64,000 bases of DNA, taken from Ancylobacter crimeensis. Lineage in GTDB: Bacteria; Pseudomonadota; Alphaproteobacteria; Rhizobiales; Xanthobacteraceae. Position 1 is the first letter of the stretch; the number at the start of each line of letters is the position of its first letter. The notes below the pieces were generated by a model. The model had not been told where the DNA came from. It saw nothing but the letters and a program-made list of their open reading frames with translations, and did not search any database. The DNA lies in the NCBI RefSeq assembly GCF_023016805.1, contig NZ_JALKCH010000006.1, positions 310,001-374,000 of the forward strand, read 5' to 3'. Below are positions 41,288 through 50,720 of this stretch, in pieces. Both the position numbers and the translations under genes were made by a program.

Positions 41288-41470
41288 GGCCCTTCCCGGC
41301 CGAAGGCGTCGATGGCCGCGACCCGGCCATGACGCTGTGCGGGCGGGTTCGATGGGCGACGGGATTGCGCGCAGAGGGCGCGCCAATCCCGGCCGATCCC
41401 GGCTCCCGGGCTCACCTCCCGCCGGGATGACGGTGGGAGAGGGAGGTATGCCCGCCCTGCTCCGCCCGCC

Positions 41471-42091
41471 CTATTCCGCCAGCGTGCCGTCGGCGGCGTG
41501 CTCGGCGTTCTGTTCGGCGGCCTTCGGCTCTTCCGCGTAGCGCGTGAGCAGCGGGGCCTGGGCGAGGGCGAAGATGAAGGTGAGCGGCAGATAGCCGAAG
41601 GTCTTGAACGCGACCCAGGCGTCGGTCGACACCGAGCGCCAGACAACTTCGTTCAGCACCGCCATCACCAGGAAGAACACCCCCCAGCGTATGGTGAGGC
41701 GGCGCCAGCCCTCGGCCTTCAGCTGGAACACGTCGCCGAGCACATAGGTCATCAGCGGCCGGCCAAAGGCGAGCCCGCCGAGCAAAGCGACGGCGAACAG
41801 GCCGTTCACGATGGTCGGCTTCATCTTGATGAAATGGTCGTCCTGCAGCCACAGCGTCAGCGTGCCGAACACCAGCACCACCGCGGCGGAGACCAGCGGC
41901 ATCACCGCGATCTTGCGGGCAAGAATCCACATCAGCGCCAGCGCGACGAAGGTGGCGACCATGAAGGCGCCGGTCGCGGCATAGATGCCGGCCTTGCCGT
42001 TGGCGACGAAGAAGACGACCAGCGGCCCCATCTCCAGCGCGAACTTCACCAGCGGATGCATGCTGCGGCGGGGGGCGGGCGTGGTCGTCAT
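41471..42091 (-). CDS. yciB: Septation protein A homologue YciB (IspZ-type)
   Basis: 206 residues with five or six hydrophobic helices, starting with the family's HPLVKFALEMGPLVVFF segment. Inner-membrane protein linked to septation and envelope maintenance. GAGGA precedes the ATG. Neighbour of ftsY on the same strand, an order seen in related genomes. Confidence 0.92.
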   Translation of the reverse strand: MTTTPAPRRSMHPLVKFALEMGPLVVFFVANGKAGIYAATGAFMVATFVALALMWILARKIAVMPLVSAAVVLVFGTLTLWLQDDHFIKMKPTIVNGLFAVALLGGLAFGRPLMTYVLGDVFQLKAEGWRRLTIRWGVFFLVMAVLNEVVWRSVSTDAWVAFKTFGYLPLTFIFALAQAPLLTRYAEEPKAAEQNAEHAADGTLAE

Positions 42092-42175
42092 GCGGCGTCG
42101 GTCCTCGGGTTGACGAGGGATGTTGTGGCGCGCGGGCGTGGCCGGATCAAGACGGCGGGGCGCCTCATGCCGCGC

Positions 42176-43114
42176 CTATTCCAGCCCGACGATGGCACGG
42201 GCGAAGTCGCGGGCGGCGAAGGGCTGGAGGTCGTCGATCCCCTCGCCCACCCCGACGAGATGCACCGGCAGCCCATGCTTGGCGGCGATCGCGACGAGGA
42301 TGCCGCCGCGCGCGGTGCCGTCGAGCTTGGTCATGACGAGGCCGGTGACGCCGGCGACCCGCTTGAACGCCTCGACCTGAACCAGCGCGTTCTGGCCGAC
42401 GGTGGCGTCCAGCACCAGCACGACCGCATGCGGCGCGGCGGGCTCCTGCTTCTTGAGGACGCGCACCACCTTTTCCAATTCCGCCATCAGCTCGGTGCGG
42501 TTCTGCAGCCGGCCGGCGGTGTCGACGATGAGCACGTCGGCGCCTTCGGCCTTCGCCTTCGCATAGGCGTCGAAGGCGACTCCGGCCGCGTCCGAGCCCT
42601 GCTCGCGAGCAACGATGGCGGCGCCGGTACGGTCCGCCCACACCTTGAGCTGCTCGATGGCGGCGGCGCGGAAGGTGTCGGCGGCGGCCAGCACGACCTT
42701 CTTTCCCTCGGCGCGCAGCTTCGAGGCGACCTTGCCGATGGTGGTGGTCTTGCCCGAGCCGTTGACGCCGACCATCAGCAGCACGAAGGGCTTGTGCGCG
42801 GAATCGAACACAAGGGGCACGGCCACCGGCGCCAGCGTCTTCTCGATCTCGCCGGCGATCAGCGCGCGCACCTCCTCCGGGTCGATGTCCTTCTCGTAGC
42901 GGCCCTTGCCGACCACGGCGGATATGTTTTCCGCCGTCTGCACGCCGAGATCGGCGCGGATGAGGATGTCCTCAAGGTCCTCCAGCGTCGCCGCATCCAG
43001 CTTCTTCTTGGTGAAGAGGTCGGTGATGCCGGTCGTGAGGTTGCTGGCGGTGCGGGTCAGGCCCTGGCTCAGGCGCTTCCAGAAGCCGGGACGTGCGTTG
43101 TCGGTCTCGCTCAT
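42176..43114 (-). CDS. ftsY: Signal recognition particle receptor FtsY
   Basis: SRP-receptor GTPase delivering ribosomes to the Sec translocon. 312 residues: a short N-terminal part without the long acidic A domain of E. coli FtsY, the NG domain with GVNGSGKTTT (116-125), DTAGRLQN and TKLDGTARGG. Followed downstream by yciB, preceded by mtaB. Confidence 0.96.
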   Translation of the reverse strand: MSETDNARPGFWKRLSQGLTRTASNLTTGITDLFTKKKLDAATLEDLEDILIRADLGVQTAENISAVVGKGRYEKDIDPEEVRALIAGEIEKTLAPVAVPLVFDSAHKPFVLLMVGVNGSGKTTTIGKVASKLRAEGKKVVLAAADTFRAAAIEQLKVWADRTGAAIVAREQGSDAAGVAFDAYAKAKAEGADVLIVDTAGRLQNRTELMAELEKVVRVLKKQEPAAPHAVVLVLDATVGQNALVQVEAFKRVAGVTGLVMTKLDGTARGGILVAIAAKHGLPVHLVGVGEGIDDLQPFAARDFARAIVGLE

Positions 43115-43134
43115 GTCGTTTCCGAAATGATCCT

Positions 43135-44475
43135 CTAGGCCGCGACCAGGCGCGTGCCGTCATGGCCGGCGATGCGCAGGCTTGCGATCGTGCCGGGAGT
43201 GAGCGGGCGGGCGAGGCGCACCGCGGTGAAGCCCTCCGTGCGGCCGATGCCATCGGTTTCCGCCAGAACCTGCCGGCGCGCCCCTACTTCGCCCGCGAGG
43301 TGGCGCTGCAGCGCCTGCCTGCCCTTCTCCCGCAGCAGCTTCGCCCGCGCCTTCACCACCTCGCGCGGCAGTTGCGGCATGCGCGCGGCGGACGTGCCGC
43401 GGCGGGGCGAGAAGGGGAAGACGTGCAGATGGGTCAGCCCGCAGGCATCCACCAGATCGAGCGAATTGCGGAAATGCGCCTCGGTTTCGGTCGGGAAGCC
43501 GGCGATGATGTCGGCGCCGAACACCATATCGGGACGAAGCGCGCGGATCCGCCGGCAGAAGGCGATGGCGTCGCCGCGGGAATGGCGGCGCTTCATCCGC
43601 TTCAGGATCAGATCGTCGCCCGCCTGCAGCGAGAGGTGGAGATGCGGCATCAGCCGCTCCTCCTCGGCGATGGCGGCGAGAAGGTCGTCGTCCGCCTCCA
43701 CCGAATCGATGGAGGACAGGCGCAGTCGGGCAAGCTCCGGCACATGGCGCAGAATGGCGCGCACCAGCGTGCCGAGCCGGGGCGTGCCGGGCAGGCCGGC
43801 GCCGTAGGAGGTGAGGTCGACGCCGGTGAGCACGACCTCGCAATAACCGTTCTCGACCAGGGCGCGGACCTGCGCCACCACCTCGCCCATCGGCACGGAG
43901 CGGGAATTGCCGCGGCCATATGGGATGATGCAGAAGGTGCAGCGGTGGTCGCAGCCATTCTGCACCTGCACGAAGGCGCGGGTACGCCCTTCCATCCCAT
44001 CGATCAGGTGCAGCGCGGTCTCGCGCACGCTCATGATGTCGCCGACGAGCGCCTTTTCCTCCGCCCCGAGGCCGAAATCGAGAAAGGAGCGCGTCGCCGC
44101 CCAGGTCTCGGGCTTCGCCTTCTCGGCATTGCCGACCACGCGGGCGACCTCGTCCATGCCGGCGAAAGTCTCCGGCTCGGTCTGGGCAGCGCAGCCGGTG
44201 ACGACGATGCGGCGGTCCGGATTGTCCCGCTTCAGCCGGCGGATCGCCTGCTTCGCCTGCCGTACCGCCTCGGCGGTGACCGCGCAGGTGTTGACCACGA
44301 TGGTGCGCTCCAGCCCGGCGCCCTCGGCGGCGCGGCGCATGGCTTCCGATTCCAGCGTGTTGAGCCGGCAGCCGAAGGTCATCACCTCGACGCCCGCAGC
44401 GCCGCCGGCGAGGGAGGGGATGAGCGTCTGTTCGGCGGGTGCGGGGCTGTCGGGGGCGAGCGAATCCATGTCCAT
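43135..44475 (-). CDS. mtaB: tRNA (N6-threonylcarbamoyladenosine37-C2)-methylthiotransferase MtaB
   Basis: Radical-SAM methylthiotransferase making ms2t6A37. 446 residues: an N-terminal UPF0004 domain with cluster cysteines C36, C64 and C95, the radical-SAM CxxxCxxC at C175, C179 and C182 (CDHRCTFC), and a short C-terminal TRAM domain. An MtaB-like N-terminus (VMTFGCRLN) separates it from MiaB and RimO. It lies between dapF and ftsY with only short gaps. Confidence 0.95.
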   Translation of the reverse strand: MDMDSLAPDSPAPAEQTLIPSLAGGAAGVEVMTFGCRLNTLESEAMRRAAEGAGLERTIVVNTCAVTAEAVRQAKQAIRRLKRDNPDRRIVVTGCAAQTEPETFAGMDEVARVVGNAEKAKPETWAATRSFLDFGLGAEEKALVGDIMSVRETALHLIDGMEGRTRAFVQVQNGCDHRCTFCIIPYGRGNSRSVPMGEVVAQVRALVENGYCEVVLTGVDLTSYGAGLPGTPRLGTLVRAILRHVPELARLRLSSIDSVEADDDLLAAIAEEERLMPHLHLSLQAGDDLILKRMKRRHSRGDAIAFCRRIRALRPDMVFGADIIAGFPTETEAHFRNSLDLVDACGLTHLHVFPFSPRRGTSAARMPQLPREVVKARAKLLREKGRQALQRHLAGEVGARRQVLAETDGIGRTEGFTAVRLARPLTPGTIASLRIAGHDGTRLVAA

Positions 44476-44484
44476 GCGGTCGTC

Positions 44485-45360
44485 TCAGGCGGGCGTGCCG
44501 GACGCCAGCCCGAGCATGTCGGGGGCGAGCACGCCCTCGAATTCGGTTTCGGCCGGGCCAGTCATCAAGATGTGGTCGTCGGCGGCGCGCCAGACGATGA
44601 AGAGATCCCCGCCGGGCAGGCTCACCCGCACCGGCCGGTTGTCGGCCCGCGGGCTGCGGCCGGTACGCATGGCGTTGACCGCCGCCGCGCAGGCCGCCGA
44701 GCCGCAGGCGCGGGTGAGGCCGGCGCCGCGTTCCCACACGTCGAGGCGGATATGGTCGGGCGCCAGCAGGCGGGCGATGCCGATATTGGCGCGGTCGGGG
44801 AACAGTTCGTGCCGCTCCAGAAGCGGGCCGAGCCGGGCAAGGTCCACCGCCTCGGCCTCGTCCACGAAGAAGGTGGCGTGGGGGTTGCCGACATTGGCGA
44901 GCGCGGGGGAGGAGAGGTTCTCCAGCGTGAGGTCGACCGCATCGGTGTGCGCGACGGCGTGGGCGAGCGGAATCTCCTGCCAGCCGAAGCGCGGCGCGCC
45001 CATGTCGGCGGTGATGCCGTCCGGCACCATGCGGCAATCGAGCAGGCCGGCCGGGCTTTCGAACACCAGATGGTCGCGCCCGGTGCGCACCGATTCATAG
45101 AGTGCGATGCAGCGCGTGCCGTTGCCGCAGGCGCCGGCCTCCGAGCCATCGGCATTGATGATGCGCACGAAGGCGTCGGTGCCCGCCCGCTTCGGCGGAT
45201 AGAGCGCCATGATCTGATCGAAGGGCAGCGCCTCCGGCCGGGCGAGTGCGCGTGCCTCCTGCGGCGGCACCATGACCGGATCGGCGCGCAGGTCGAGAAC
45301 GACGATCTCGTTGCCGAGGCCGTTCATCTTCACGAAGGGGCGGTTCGCCAGCGTCGCCAT
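44485..45360 (-). CDS. dapF: Diaminopimelate epimerase
   Basis: Converts LL- to meso-diaminopimelate for lysine and peptidoglycan. 291 residues with the two catalytic cysteines in GACGNGTRC (Cys78) and ACGSAACAA (about 226), and the N-terminal FVKMNGLGNEIVVLD signature. dapF-mtaB-ftsY is a common alphaproteobacterial gene order; the mtaB start lies nine bases after its stop. Confidence 0.97.
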   Translation of the reverse strand: MATLANRPFVKMNGLGNEIVVLDLRADPVMVPPQEARALARPEALPFDQIMALYPPKRAGTDAFVRIINADGSEAGACGNGTRCIALYESVRTGRDHLVFESPAGLLDCRMVPDGITADMGAPRFGWQEIPLAHAVAHTDAVDLTLENLSSPALANVGNPHATFFVDEAEAVDLARLGPLLERHELFPDRANIGIARLLAPDHIRLDVWERGAGLTRACGSAACAAAVNAMRTGRSPRADNRPVRVSLPGGDLFIVWRAADDHILMTGPAETEFEGVLAPDMLGLASGTPA

Positions 45361-45491
45361 CGGCTCAAGGCTCGCATTTCGTCAGGATCGGCGCGGCGGA
45401 GGCAGGGATGGGGACGAGCCTGCCGCTTCCCGTGCATCCGGGTCGGTTTCCGGCCCCTTATATGGGAAAGCACCGCGTGAAGGCCAGCCTT

Positions 45492-45515
45492 GCGTCAGCG
45501 GGGCGTCGCTGACGC
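45492..45515. other. Perfect 9-bp stem-loop in the dapF/GyrI-like intergenic region
   Basis: GCGTCAGCG (45492-45500) and CGCTGACGC (45507-45515) with loop GGGCGT, between divergent genes. There is no T run. It may be an operator or a 5' UTR stem. Confidence 0.5.
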
Positions 45516-45626
45516 GCCAGACGTGATCCGCATGCCGAAAAATTCGGTGTGTCCGGGCCATCGCGAGGGCGCGGGGAGAATGCTAGAACAGCGCTGCCAC
45601 GTGCCAGCGGACGCCGATTTGGTGAG

Positions 45627-46451
45627 ATGATGACAGCAGGCTTGCCTTCGCCTTTCCCGACCTTCCGCCGGATCCGCGCCTTTGGCCCGCTTTTGGGCCA
45701 TGTGCTGGGTCGATGGGGCCTCGCCGGCGTGCTCGCACTGGGACCGGTCGCCCCGGCGCTTGCCCAGACCGCCGATGCGCCCAAGGTCGACGCGCCCAAA
45801 GCCGCCCCCGGGAAGACCGAACCCGTCCCCGATGCCGGGCAGACCCCGCCGCCGGGCGTCGCTCCCGCGGTGCCGGACGATGGCGACCTGTCGAGCCCGC
45901 CGGTGGTCGACCCCAAGGCGGTCGAGACGCAGCCCGTGCCGCCGGCGCCACCGGCCAACGCGCAGGCCGACGACCCGATGAAGCGGCCGGACGGCTTCGG
46001 CGAACTGGTGCAGATGCAGCCCAAGCCCGTGCTCACGGTGAAGGGCCAGTCGAGCTGGGACGACGGCTTCCAGACCATCGTAAAGGCGGTGACCGCGGTG
46101 GATGCGGAGCTGGCGCGGCTGAAGCTGAAGCCGCTCGGCGCGCCGCTGGTGGTCTATACCGGCACCGACGATGCCGGCTTCGACTATGAGGTGGCGATGC
46201 CCTTCGCCGGGGCCACCACGGAGAAGCCGGGCGAGGGGTTCGCCTTCTCCGCCTCCCCGGCGGGCAAGGCGCTGCGCTTCACCCATCGCGGTTCCTATGA
46301 TGCGATGGACCCGACCTATGAGCAGATCGCCAATCTGCTCGACGCCAAGGACCTCGAGGCGCAGGACCTCTATGTCGAGGAATACCGCTCCGACCCGCGC
46401 ACCAGCTCGCCGGACGACCTGGTCATCGACATCTTCGTGCCGCTGAAGTGA
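45627..46451 (+). CDS. Secreted GyrI-like (AraC effector-binding/SOUL-type) domain protein
   Basis: 274 residues. A signal peptide ends near APALAQ (about 48), a disordered Pro/Ala/Asp-rich linker runs to about residue 115, and a C-terminal GyrI-like small-molecule-binding domain follows, with KPLGAPLVVYTG and HRGSYDAMDPTYEQI. The ligand is unknown. The start is one of two consecutive ATG codons at 45627/45630. Confidence 0.85.
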   Translation: MMTAGLPSPFPTFRRIRAFGPLLGHVLGRWGLAGVLALGPVAPALAQTADAPKVDAPKAAPGKTEPVPDAGQTPPPGVAPAVPDDGDLSSPPVVDPKAVETQPVPPAPPANAQADDPMKRPDGFGELVQMQPKPVLTVKGQSSWDDGFQTIVKAVTAVDAELARLKLKPLGAPLVVYTGTDDAGFDYEVAMPFAGATTEKPGEGFAFSASPAGKALRFTHRGSYDAMDPTYEQIANLLDAKDLEAQDLYVEEYRSDPRTSSPDDLVIDIFVPLK

Positions 46452-46498
46452 GCGGCGCGGGGTTTCCCCCGCCCCGCCCGTCTCAACCGTGCCGGCCC

Positions 46499-47359
46499 TC
46501 AGAGGCCGTGGGTGCGGTCATAGCCGTTGAGGGCGGGCGGCGCCCAGCCTTCCGGCAGTCCCGCGGGCCGATAGACCTCGACCACGAGGGGATAGCAGGC
46601 CACCGTGTCGGAGGAATGCTCGGAGGAGCAGTCCCCGCCCGGACAGGCGGAGAGCACGGCCAGAAGGTCGATCTCGGCGAAGAACTCCAGATAGTCGCCC
46701 GGCCGCACCGGGCTCGCCTTCATGAAATACTGGCCGGTGTCGCGAGTGAAGCCGGTGCACATGAAGACGTTCAGCACGTCATGCACATGCCCTTCCGCCT
46801 CATGCAGCGGCAGCCCGGTATGGGCGGCGAGCGCGCGGGTGAGGTTGGAGTGGCAGCAATGGTGGTACTGCCCGCCATGGCTGAGCAGGTTGTGGGTGTA
46901 GGGATCGCAGCGGGTGCCGATCACGTCGTGCACCGAGCCGCCGAAAGCGTCGAAGCCGTACCAGTCCAGCGTGTCGTGGGTGATGGTGGCCATCGGACGC
47001 AGATAGGGGAAGCTGGAGAAGAGCTGGTCGCCGAGCCCGACATGAGTGCCGTTCAGGGCCCGCGTCTTGCCGGAATAGAAGCGCTCCTTCAGGTCGTTCG
47101 CGTTGAACAGGTTGAGATCACCGACCTGCGGTCCCTCGCGGCTCACCATCCGGCAGAAATGGCCGGCCGGCACCGTCCACGCGGAAGCCTCGCGCGGCGG
47201 CACGATGACGGTTTCCACCAACTCCATCCCCTCGCGCAGCGCGCGATAGGCGGCAAGATCGGGGCGCGACAGGGTCTCGACCGGGTAGCACACCACGGGG
47301 GCGATGGCGCGGCGGGCCTCGGCATCGGTCGGGGCGGTGGTGATGGGCGCGGGCTTCAC
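46499..47359 (-). CDS. DUF1989 family protein (urea carboxylase-associated type)
   Basis: 286 residues with the DUF1989 core, including HFCRMVSREGPQVGDLNLFNAND near residue 67, FGGSVHDVIGTRCDPYTHNLL and ACPGGDCS. Relatives of this family (also called YcgI) sit beside urea carboxylase or allophanate hydrolase genes; no such gene is present here, so it is an isolated member. Exact chemistry unknown. Confidence 0.9.
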   Translation of the reverse strand: MKPAPITTAPTDAEARRAIAPVVCYPVETLSRPDLAAYRALREGMELVETVIVPPREASAWTVPAGHFCRMVSREGPQVGDLNLFNANDLKERFYSGKTRALNGTHVGLGDQLFSSFPYLRPMATITHDTLDWYGFDAFGGSVHDVIGTRCDPYTHNLLSHGGQYHHCCHSNLTRALAAHTGLPLHEAEGHVHDVLNVFMCTGFTRDTGQYFMKASPVRPGDYLEFFAEIDLLAVLSACPGGDCSSEHSSDTVACYPLVVEVYRPAGLPEGWAPPALNGYDRTHGL

Positions 47360-47582
47360 AGGCGGGCTCCGTGGCGGGCGAATCGGGATGGGGACGGGAA
47401 AGGCCGGTGCGCGGCTTCCGTGCGCCCTTTGATGGCGCTCGCCGTCGCGCGGGGCAAGAGGCGTCCTGCCGTCGGCCGATACCCACAGCGACGCGCATTC
47501 CCGCCGTCACGACGGAGGCGCGTGAGGCCGTTCCTCGTATAATCGATTGGAATGTATGGAGATTTGAGCGCCGGCTCGAAAA

Positions 47583-47658
47583 TGGTGCCGCGGAAGGGAT
47601 TCGAACCCCCGACCCACGCATTACGAATGCGTTGCTCTACCAGCTGAGCTACCGCGGC
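47583..47658 (-). tRNA. tRNA-Thr(CGT)
   Basis: A complete 76-nt minus-strand tRNA. The acceptor stem is GCCGCGG/CCGCGGC, the D-arm has AGCTCAGCTGGTAGAGC, the anticodon stem is ACGCA/TGCGT around loop TTCGTAA (anticodon CGT), the T-arm is GGGGGTTCGAATCCCTT, and CCA is encoded. Confidence 0.97.
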
Positions 47659-47740
47659 ATCCGCGGCTTCTGTAGCCGCGAAGGCCTGTCATTTCAAGAC
47701 GGCGGCCCGGCTTTTGCGCAGGGGGCGGTTTCCCGGCGCG

Positions 47741-48760
47741 TCAGCCCCATGGGCCGCGGGGCGGCCGGGCTTCGCCGCCGCCCCATGCGTCGGAGCGGGG
47801 ACGCCCGGCGCTGCCGGCGGTCCACGGGCCGGCCGGCACATCGGCATCCGCGTCGGGGAATCCGTTCCAGCCGGCCTCGCTGCCGGACGAGGAACGGGCG
47901 CGGGGCGTGGCGGCCATCTGCTGGGCCATCTCGCGCAGCGCGGCGATGCGGTTGCCGGTGTCGGGATGAGTGGAGAAGAGATTGTCCATCCGCTGGCCGG
48001 AGAGCGGGTTGATGATGAACATGTGCGCGGTGGCGGGGTTGTGCTCGGCCGGCATGTTCGGCACCTGGTGGGCGGCATTGGAGATCTTCGCCAGCGCCGA
48101 GGCGAGCCAGAGCGGCTGGCCGCAGATCTGCGCGCCGAGCTTGTCGGCCTCGTATTCGCGCGAGCGCGAGATCGCCATCTGCACCACCATGGCCGCGAGC
48201 GGAGCGAGCACCATCATCAGGATGGTGCCGATCGCGCCGAAGGGGCTGTTGTTCTCGCGGTTGCCGCCGCCGAAGAACATGCCGAAATTCGCCAGCATGG
48301 AGATCGCGCCGGCGAGTGTGGCGGTGATCGTCATGGTGAGGGTGTCGTGGTTGCGAACGTGCGCCAATTCATGCGCCATCACGCCCGCCACTTCCTCCCG
48401 GGACAATGAATTGAGCAGGCCCGTCGTCGCCGCGACCGCCGCGTTCTGCGGGTTGCGCCCGGTGGCGAAGGCGTTGGGTTGCGGGTTGTCCATGATGTAG
48501 ACGCGCGGCATCGGCAGCCCGGCGCGCTGGGCGAGTTCCTCGACCAGCCCGTAGAAATCGGGCGCGCTGGCGCGGTCGACCGGGTGCGCCCCATACATGG
48601 AGAGCACCATGCGGTCGGAATTCCAGTAGCTGAACAGGTTCATGCCCGCCGCGAGCACGAAGGCGATCAGCATGCCGCCGCGGCCGCCGATGAGGAAGCC
48701 GACCGCCATGAAGAGGGCGGTCATGCCGGCGAGCAGGATGGCCGTGCGCAGATAGTTCAT
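47741..48760 (-). CDS. htpX: Membrane zinc metalloprotease HtpX
   Basis: M48 peptidase degrading damaged inner-membrane proteins. 339 residues: two N-terminal helices (about 7-24, 30-46), the zinc motif HELAH (130-134), two further hydrophobic segments, and a Pro/Gly-rich C-terminal tail longer than in E. coli. GGAGGAGACC before the ATG is a strong ribosome binding site. Confidence 0.96.
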   Translation of the reverse strand: MNYLRTAILLAGMTALFMAVGFLIGGRGGMLIAFVLAAGMNLFSYWNSDRMVLSMYGAHPVDRASAPDFYGLVEELAQRAGLPMPRVYIMDNPQPNAFATGRNPQNAAVAATTGLLNSLSREEVAGVMAHELAHVRNHDTLTMTITATLAGAISMLANFGMFFGGGNRENNSPFGAIGTILMMVLAPLAAMVVQMAISRSREYEADKLGAQICGQPLWLASALAKISNAAHQVPNMPAEHNPATAHMFIINPLSGQRMDNLFSTHPDTGNRIAALREMAQQMAATPRARSSSGSEAGWNGFPDADADVPAGPWTAGSAGRPRSDAWGGGEARPPRGPWG

Positions 48761-48930
48761 GGTCTCCTCCGGCAGCGGCCGGTCGTTCGAGAGCGAAGCG
48801 GATGCGGGCGGGACAGCACTCCGCAGGCATTAGGATGGGGTGCGCGGGCGCAGGTTCAAGCCCATATCTGCCGCAGCGGAACATGGCTCCGACTTGACCC
48901 TCGCCGGCAAGGGTGTTTGCAATACCGGCC

Positions 48931-49158
48931 ATGACCGGGAACACAGACGGGCCGGACCTTCCGGCCGATGCCGCGCGCGGGGCTGCCCAACCCGCCCGCA
49001 TCCTGCCGCCGGCGGCCGAGCGTGCGCTGGCGGAAGCGGCCGCGCGGCGCGCAGAGCGCGACGCGAACGAGGCACCGCGCGAGATCAACGGCCGGGGCGG
49101 GCCGGAACCGGTGCGCTATGGCGACTGGGAAGTGAAGGGCATCGCCTCGGATTTCTGA
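48931..49158 (+). CDS. DUF1674/SDHAF4-like succinate dehydrogenase assembly factor
   Basis: 75 residues ending RYGDWEVKGIASDF, the conserved C-terminus of the DUF1674/SDHAF4 family, which helps assemble flavinylated SdhA. The N-terminal half is Ala/Arg-rich and disordered. The ATG at 48931 is preferred; a GTG at 48913 would add six residues. No sdh genes are nearby. Confidence 0.85.
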   Translation: MTGNTDGPDLPADAARGAAQPARILPPAAERALAEAAARRAERDANEAPREINGRGGPEPVRYGDWEVKGIASDF

Positions 49159-49196
49159 GGGCGCCGAACGCGGGAGTCAGGATCAGCAGGCAAGCG

Positions 49197-49667
49197 TCAG
49201 TCGCCCGCGGTGCCGTCCTCGACGGCATCGCGGACCTGCTTGCGGATCTCCACCCGGTCGCGCGAGGCGACGTTGAGCAGTTCGGCCGCCCGCCAGACCA
49301 GATTGTCCTCGAATTCGGTCAGCCCGCCATCGGCATAGGCGACCTCGAACATCATCTCGATGACGCGCTTGCGGCCGTCCTCGTCGAGGGCGCGATTGAG
49401 GATGCTGGTGAAGCTGTAGAGGTCCACCGCCTCGGCATCGCGGGCGATGGCGGCCTCGACCAGTTCCTCGGCCTGGGCGGGCGTCAGCGCGAAGCGCTCG
49501 GCGAGGAGGCTGCGGAGCTTGTCGCTTTCCGCCTTGCCGACCATGCCGTCTATGGTGACGACATGCACCAGCAGCGCCGCTGCGGCGAGCCGGTAATCGT
49601 TTTCAGCGAAGCTTTCCCGGTGTCCCCCGGCGATCTCGGCGATGAAATCGGTCAAGGCGCGCAGCAT
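49197..49667 (-). CDS. TerB-like (COG4103) protein
   Basis: 156 residues starting MLRALTDFIAEIAGG, all-helical. It has the TerB-type acidic metal-binding helices (VTIDGMVGKAESDKL and EVAYADGGLTEFEDNLV). The family is linked to tellurite-resistance-type proteins; function here is unknown. The longer open frame upstream is antisense or out-of-frame GntR sequence and is rejected. Confidence 0.85.
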   Translation of the reverse strand: MLRALTDFIAEIAGGHRESFAENDYRLAAAALLVHVVTIDGMVGKAESDKLRSLLAERFALTPAQAEELVEAAIARDAEAVDLYSFTSILNRALDEDGRKRVIEMMFEVAYADGGLTEFEDNLVWRAAELLNVASRDRVEIRKQVRDAVEDGTAGD

Positions 49668-49842
49668 GGCCGGGCTCGGCTCCTCGCGGGGATCGGGGTT
49701 GACGGCGGCCGGCCGGATGCAGGCCCACCCGTCGTCGGTAGCCGAAAGCCGGGGGGCGTGCAACGCCGGTCGGGACAAGGTGCGGTCTCTGGCGCGGTCT
49801 TTGACGCGCAGTGATGCGCGGGTGCATCGGCCAGGGTGCACG

Positions 49843-49876
49843 AAAAAGCCCGGCAGGGCCGAGGCTCCTGCCGGGC
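49843..49876 (-). terminator. Intrinsic terminator after the GntR gene
   Basis: GCCCGGCAGG (49848-49857) and CCTGCCGGGC (49867-49876) form a 10-bp stem. Read on the minus strand it is followed by TTTTT, 30-70 bp after the GntR stop. Confidence 0.9.
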
Positions 49877-49909
49877 ATCCGTCCAGCGGTGAGGGCCGGG
49901 CGTCGTTCG

Positions 49910-50629
49910 TCAGTCCAGGTAGGTGGCGTGGCGGGCGATGTGATCGGCAAGGCCGAGGGCATGCATCTTCACCAGGTGCTCGGCGCGCTCCGTGTCGCGG
50001 GCTTCCAGCGCCTGGATGATGGCGAGGTGGTCCTGGATGGAGCGGGCGGCGCGGTTTTCCTCGCCGATGGTCTTGCGGCGGATCATCCGCATATGGGTGA
50101 ACAGGTTCTCGGCAAGGTTCACCAGCATGCCGTTCCCCCCCATGGCGATGATCGTCTGGTGGAACTGGATGTTGATCTCGGAATACTCGTCCAGCTTGGC
50201 GTGCAGGGTTCCATCCTCGAAGGTGGTGAACATCTGCCGCAGCCGGGCAATGGCCTCGTCGCTGCAATGCTGGGTGATGAGCCGTGCGGCGAGGCTTTCC
50301 AGCGCCGCCCAGACCTGGATCATCTCGATGACCTCGGCTTTGGTCTTGCGCACCACATAGATGCCGCGGCGGGGCACGGAATGGACGAAGCCTTCCCGCT
50401 CCAGCTGTGCCATGGCCTCGCGCACCGGGGTGCGGGAGACGCCGAGGCTCTGCGCGAGCTGCCGCTCGTCCAGCCGCACCTCGTGGGGCTGGTCGTAGAT
50501 GTTCAGCGAAACGATGACCTCCTTGAGCGCGCTGTAGGCGCGGTTCTTGAAGGTGGAGGTGTCCTCCAGCGGGGCGACGGCAAGTTTCGAGGCGCCTTGC
50601 TGGCGACGGAGCTGCGGATCGAAGCTCAT
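49910..50629 (-). CDS. GntR-family transcriptional regulator (FadR/FCD subgroup)
   Basis: 239 residues: an N-terminal winged helix (about 28-95, with LGVSRTPVREAMAQLEREGFV) and a C-terminal all-helical FCD ligand domain with likely metal-binding histidines (FHQTI near 160 and DHLAIIQALEARD). A GGAGG lies before the ATG. It follows tctCBA on the same strand and may control that transporter, though 484 bp separate them. It has its own terminator. Confidence 0.92.
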   Translation of the reverse strand: MSFDPQLRRQQGASKLAVAPLEDTSTFKNRAYSALKEVIVSLNIYDQPHEVRLDERQLAQSLGVSRTPVREAMAQLEREGFVHSVPRRGIYVVRKTKAEVIEMIQVWAALESLAARLITQHCSDEAIARLRQMFTTFEDGTLHAKLDEYSEINIQFHQTIIAMGGNGMLVNLAENLFTHMRMIRRKTIGEENRAARSIQDHLAIIQALEARDTERAEHLVKMHALGLADHIARHATYLD

Positions 50630-50645
50630 GAAATGGCCTCCGGGC

Positions 50646-50720
50646 TCAGCCGGCGGAGTCGCGCCGGCGCGCGGGGGCGCTGCCGGGATGCGCGATGGCG
50701 ACGCGCGTGGTGATGGGCAT
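50646..50720 (-). CDS. Possible 24-residue leader ORF upstream of the GntR gene
   Basis: An ATG at 50720 is preceded by GGGAGGA at good spacing and opens a 24-codon frame (begins MPITTRVAIA) that ends 16 bases before the GntR start codon. It may be a leader peptide or a remnant of a deleted gene. No homologue recognised. Confidence 0.3.
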   Translation of the reverse strand: MPITTRVAIAHPGSAPARRRDSAG

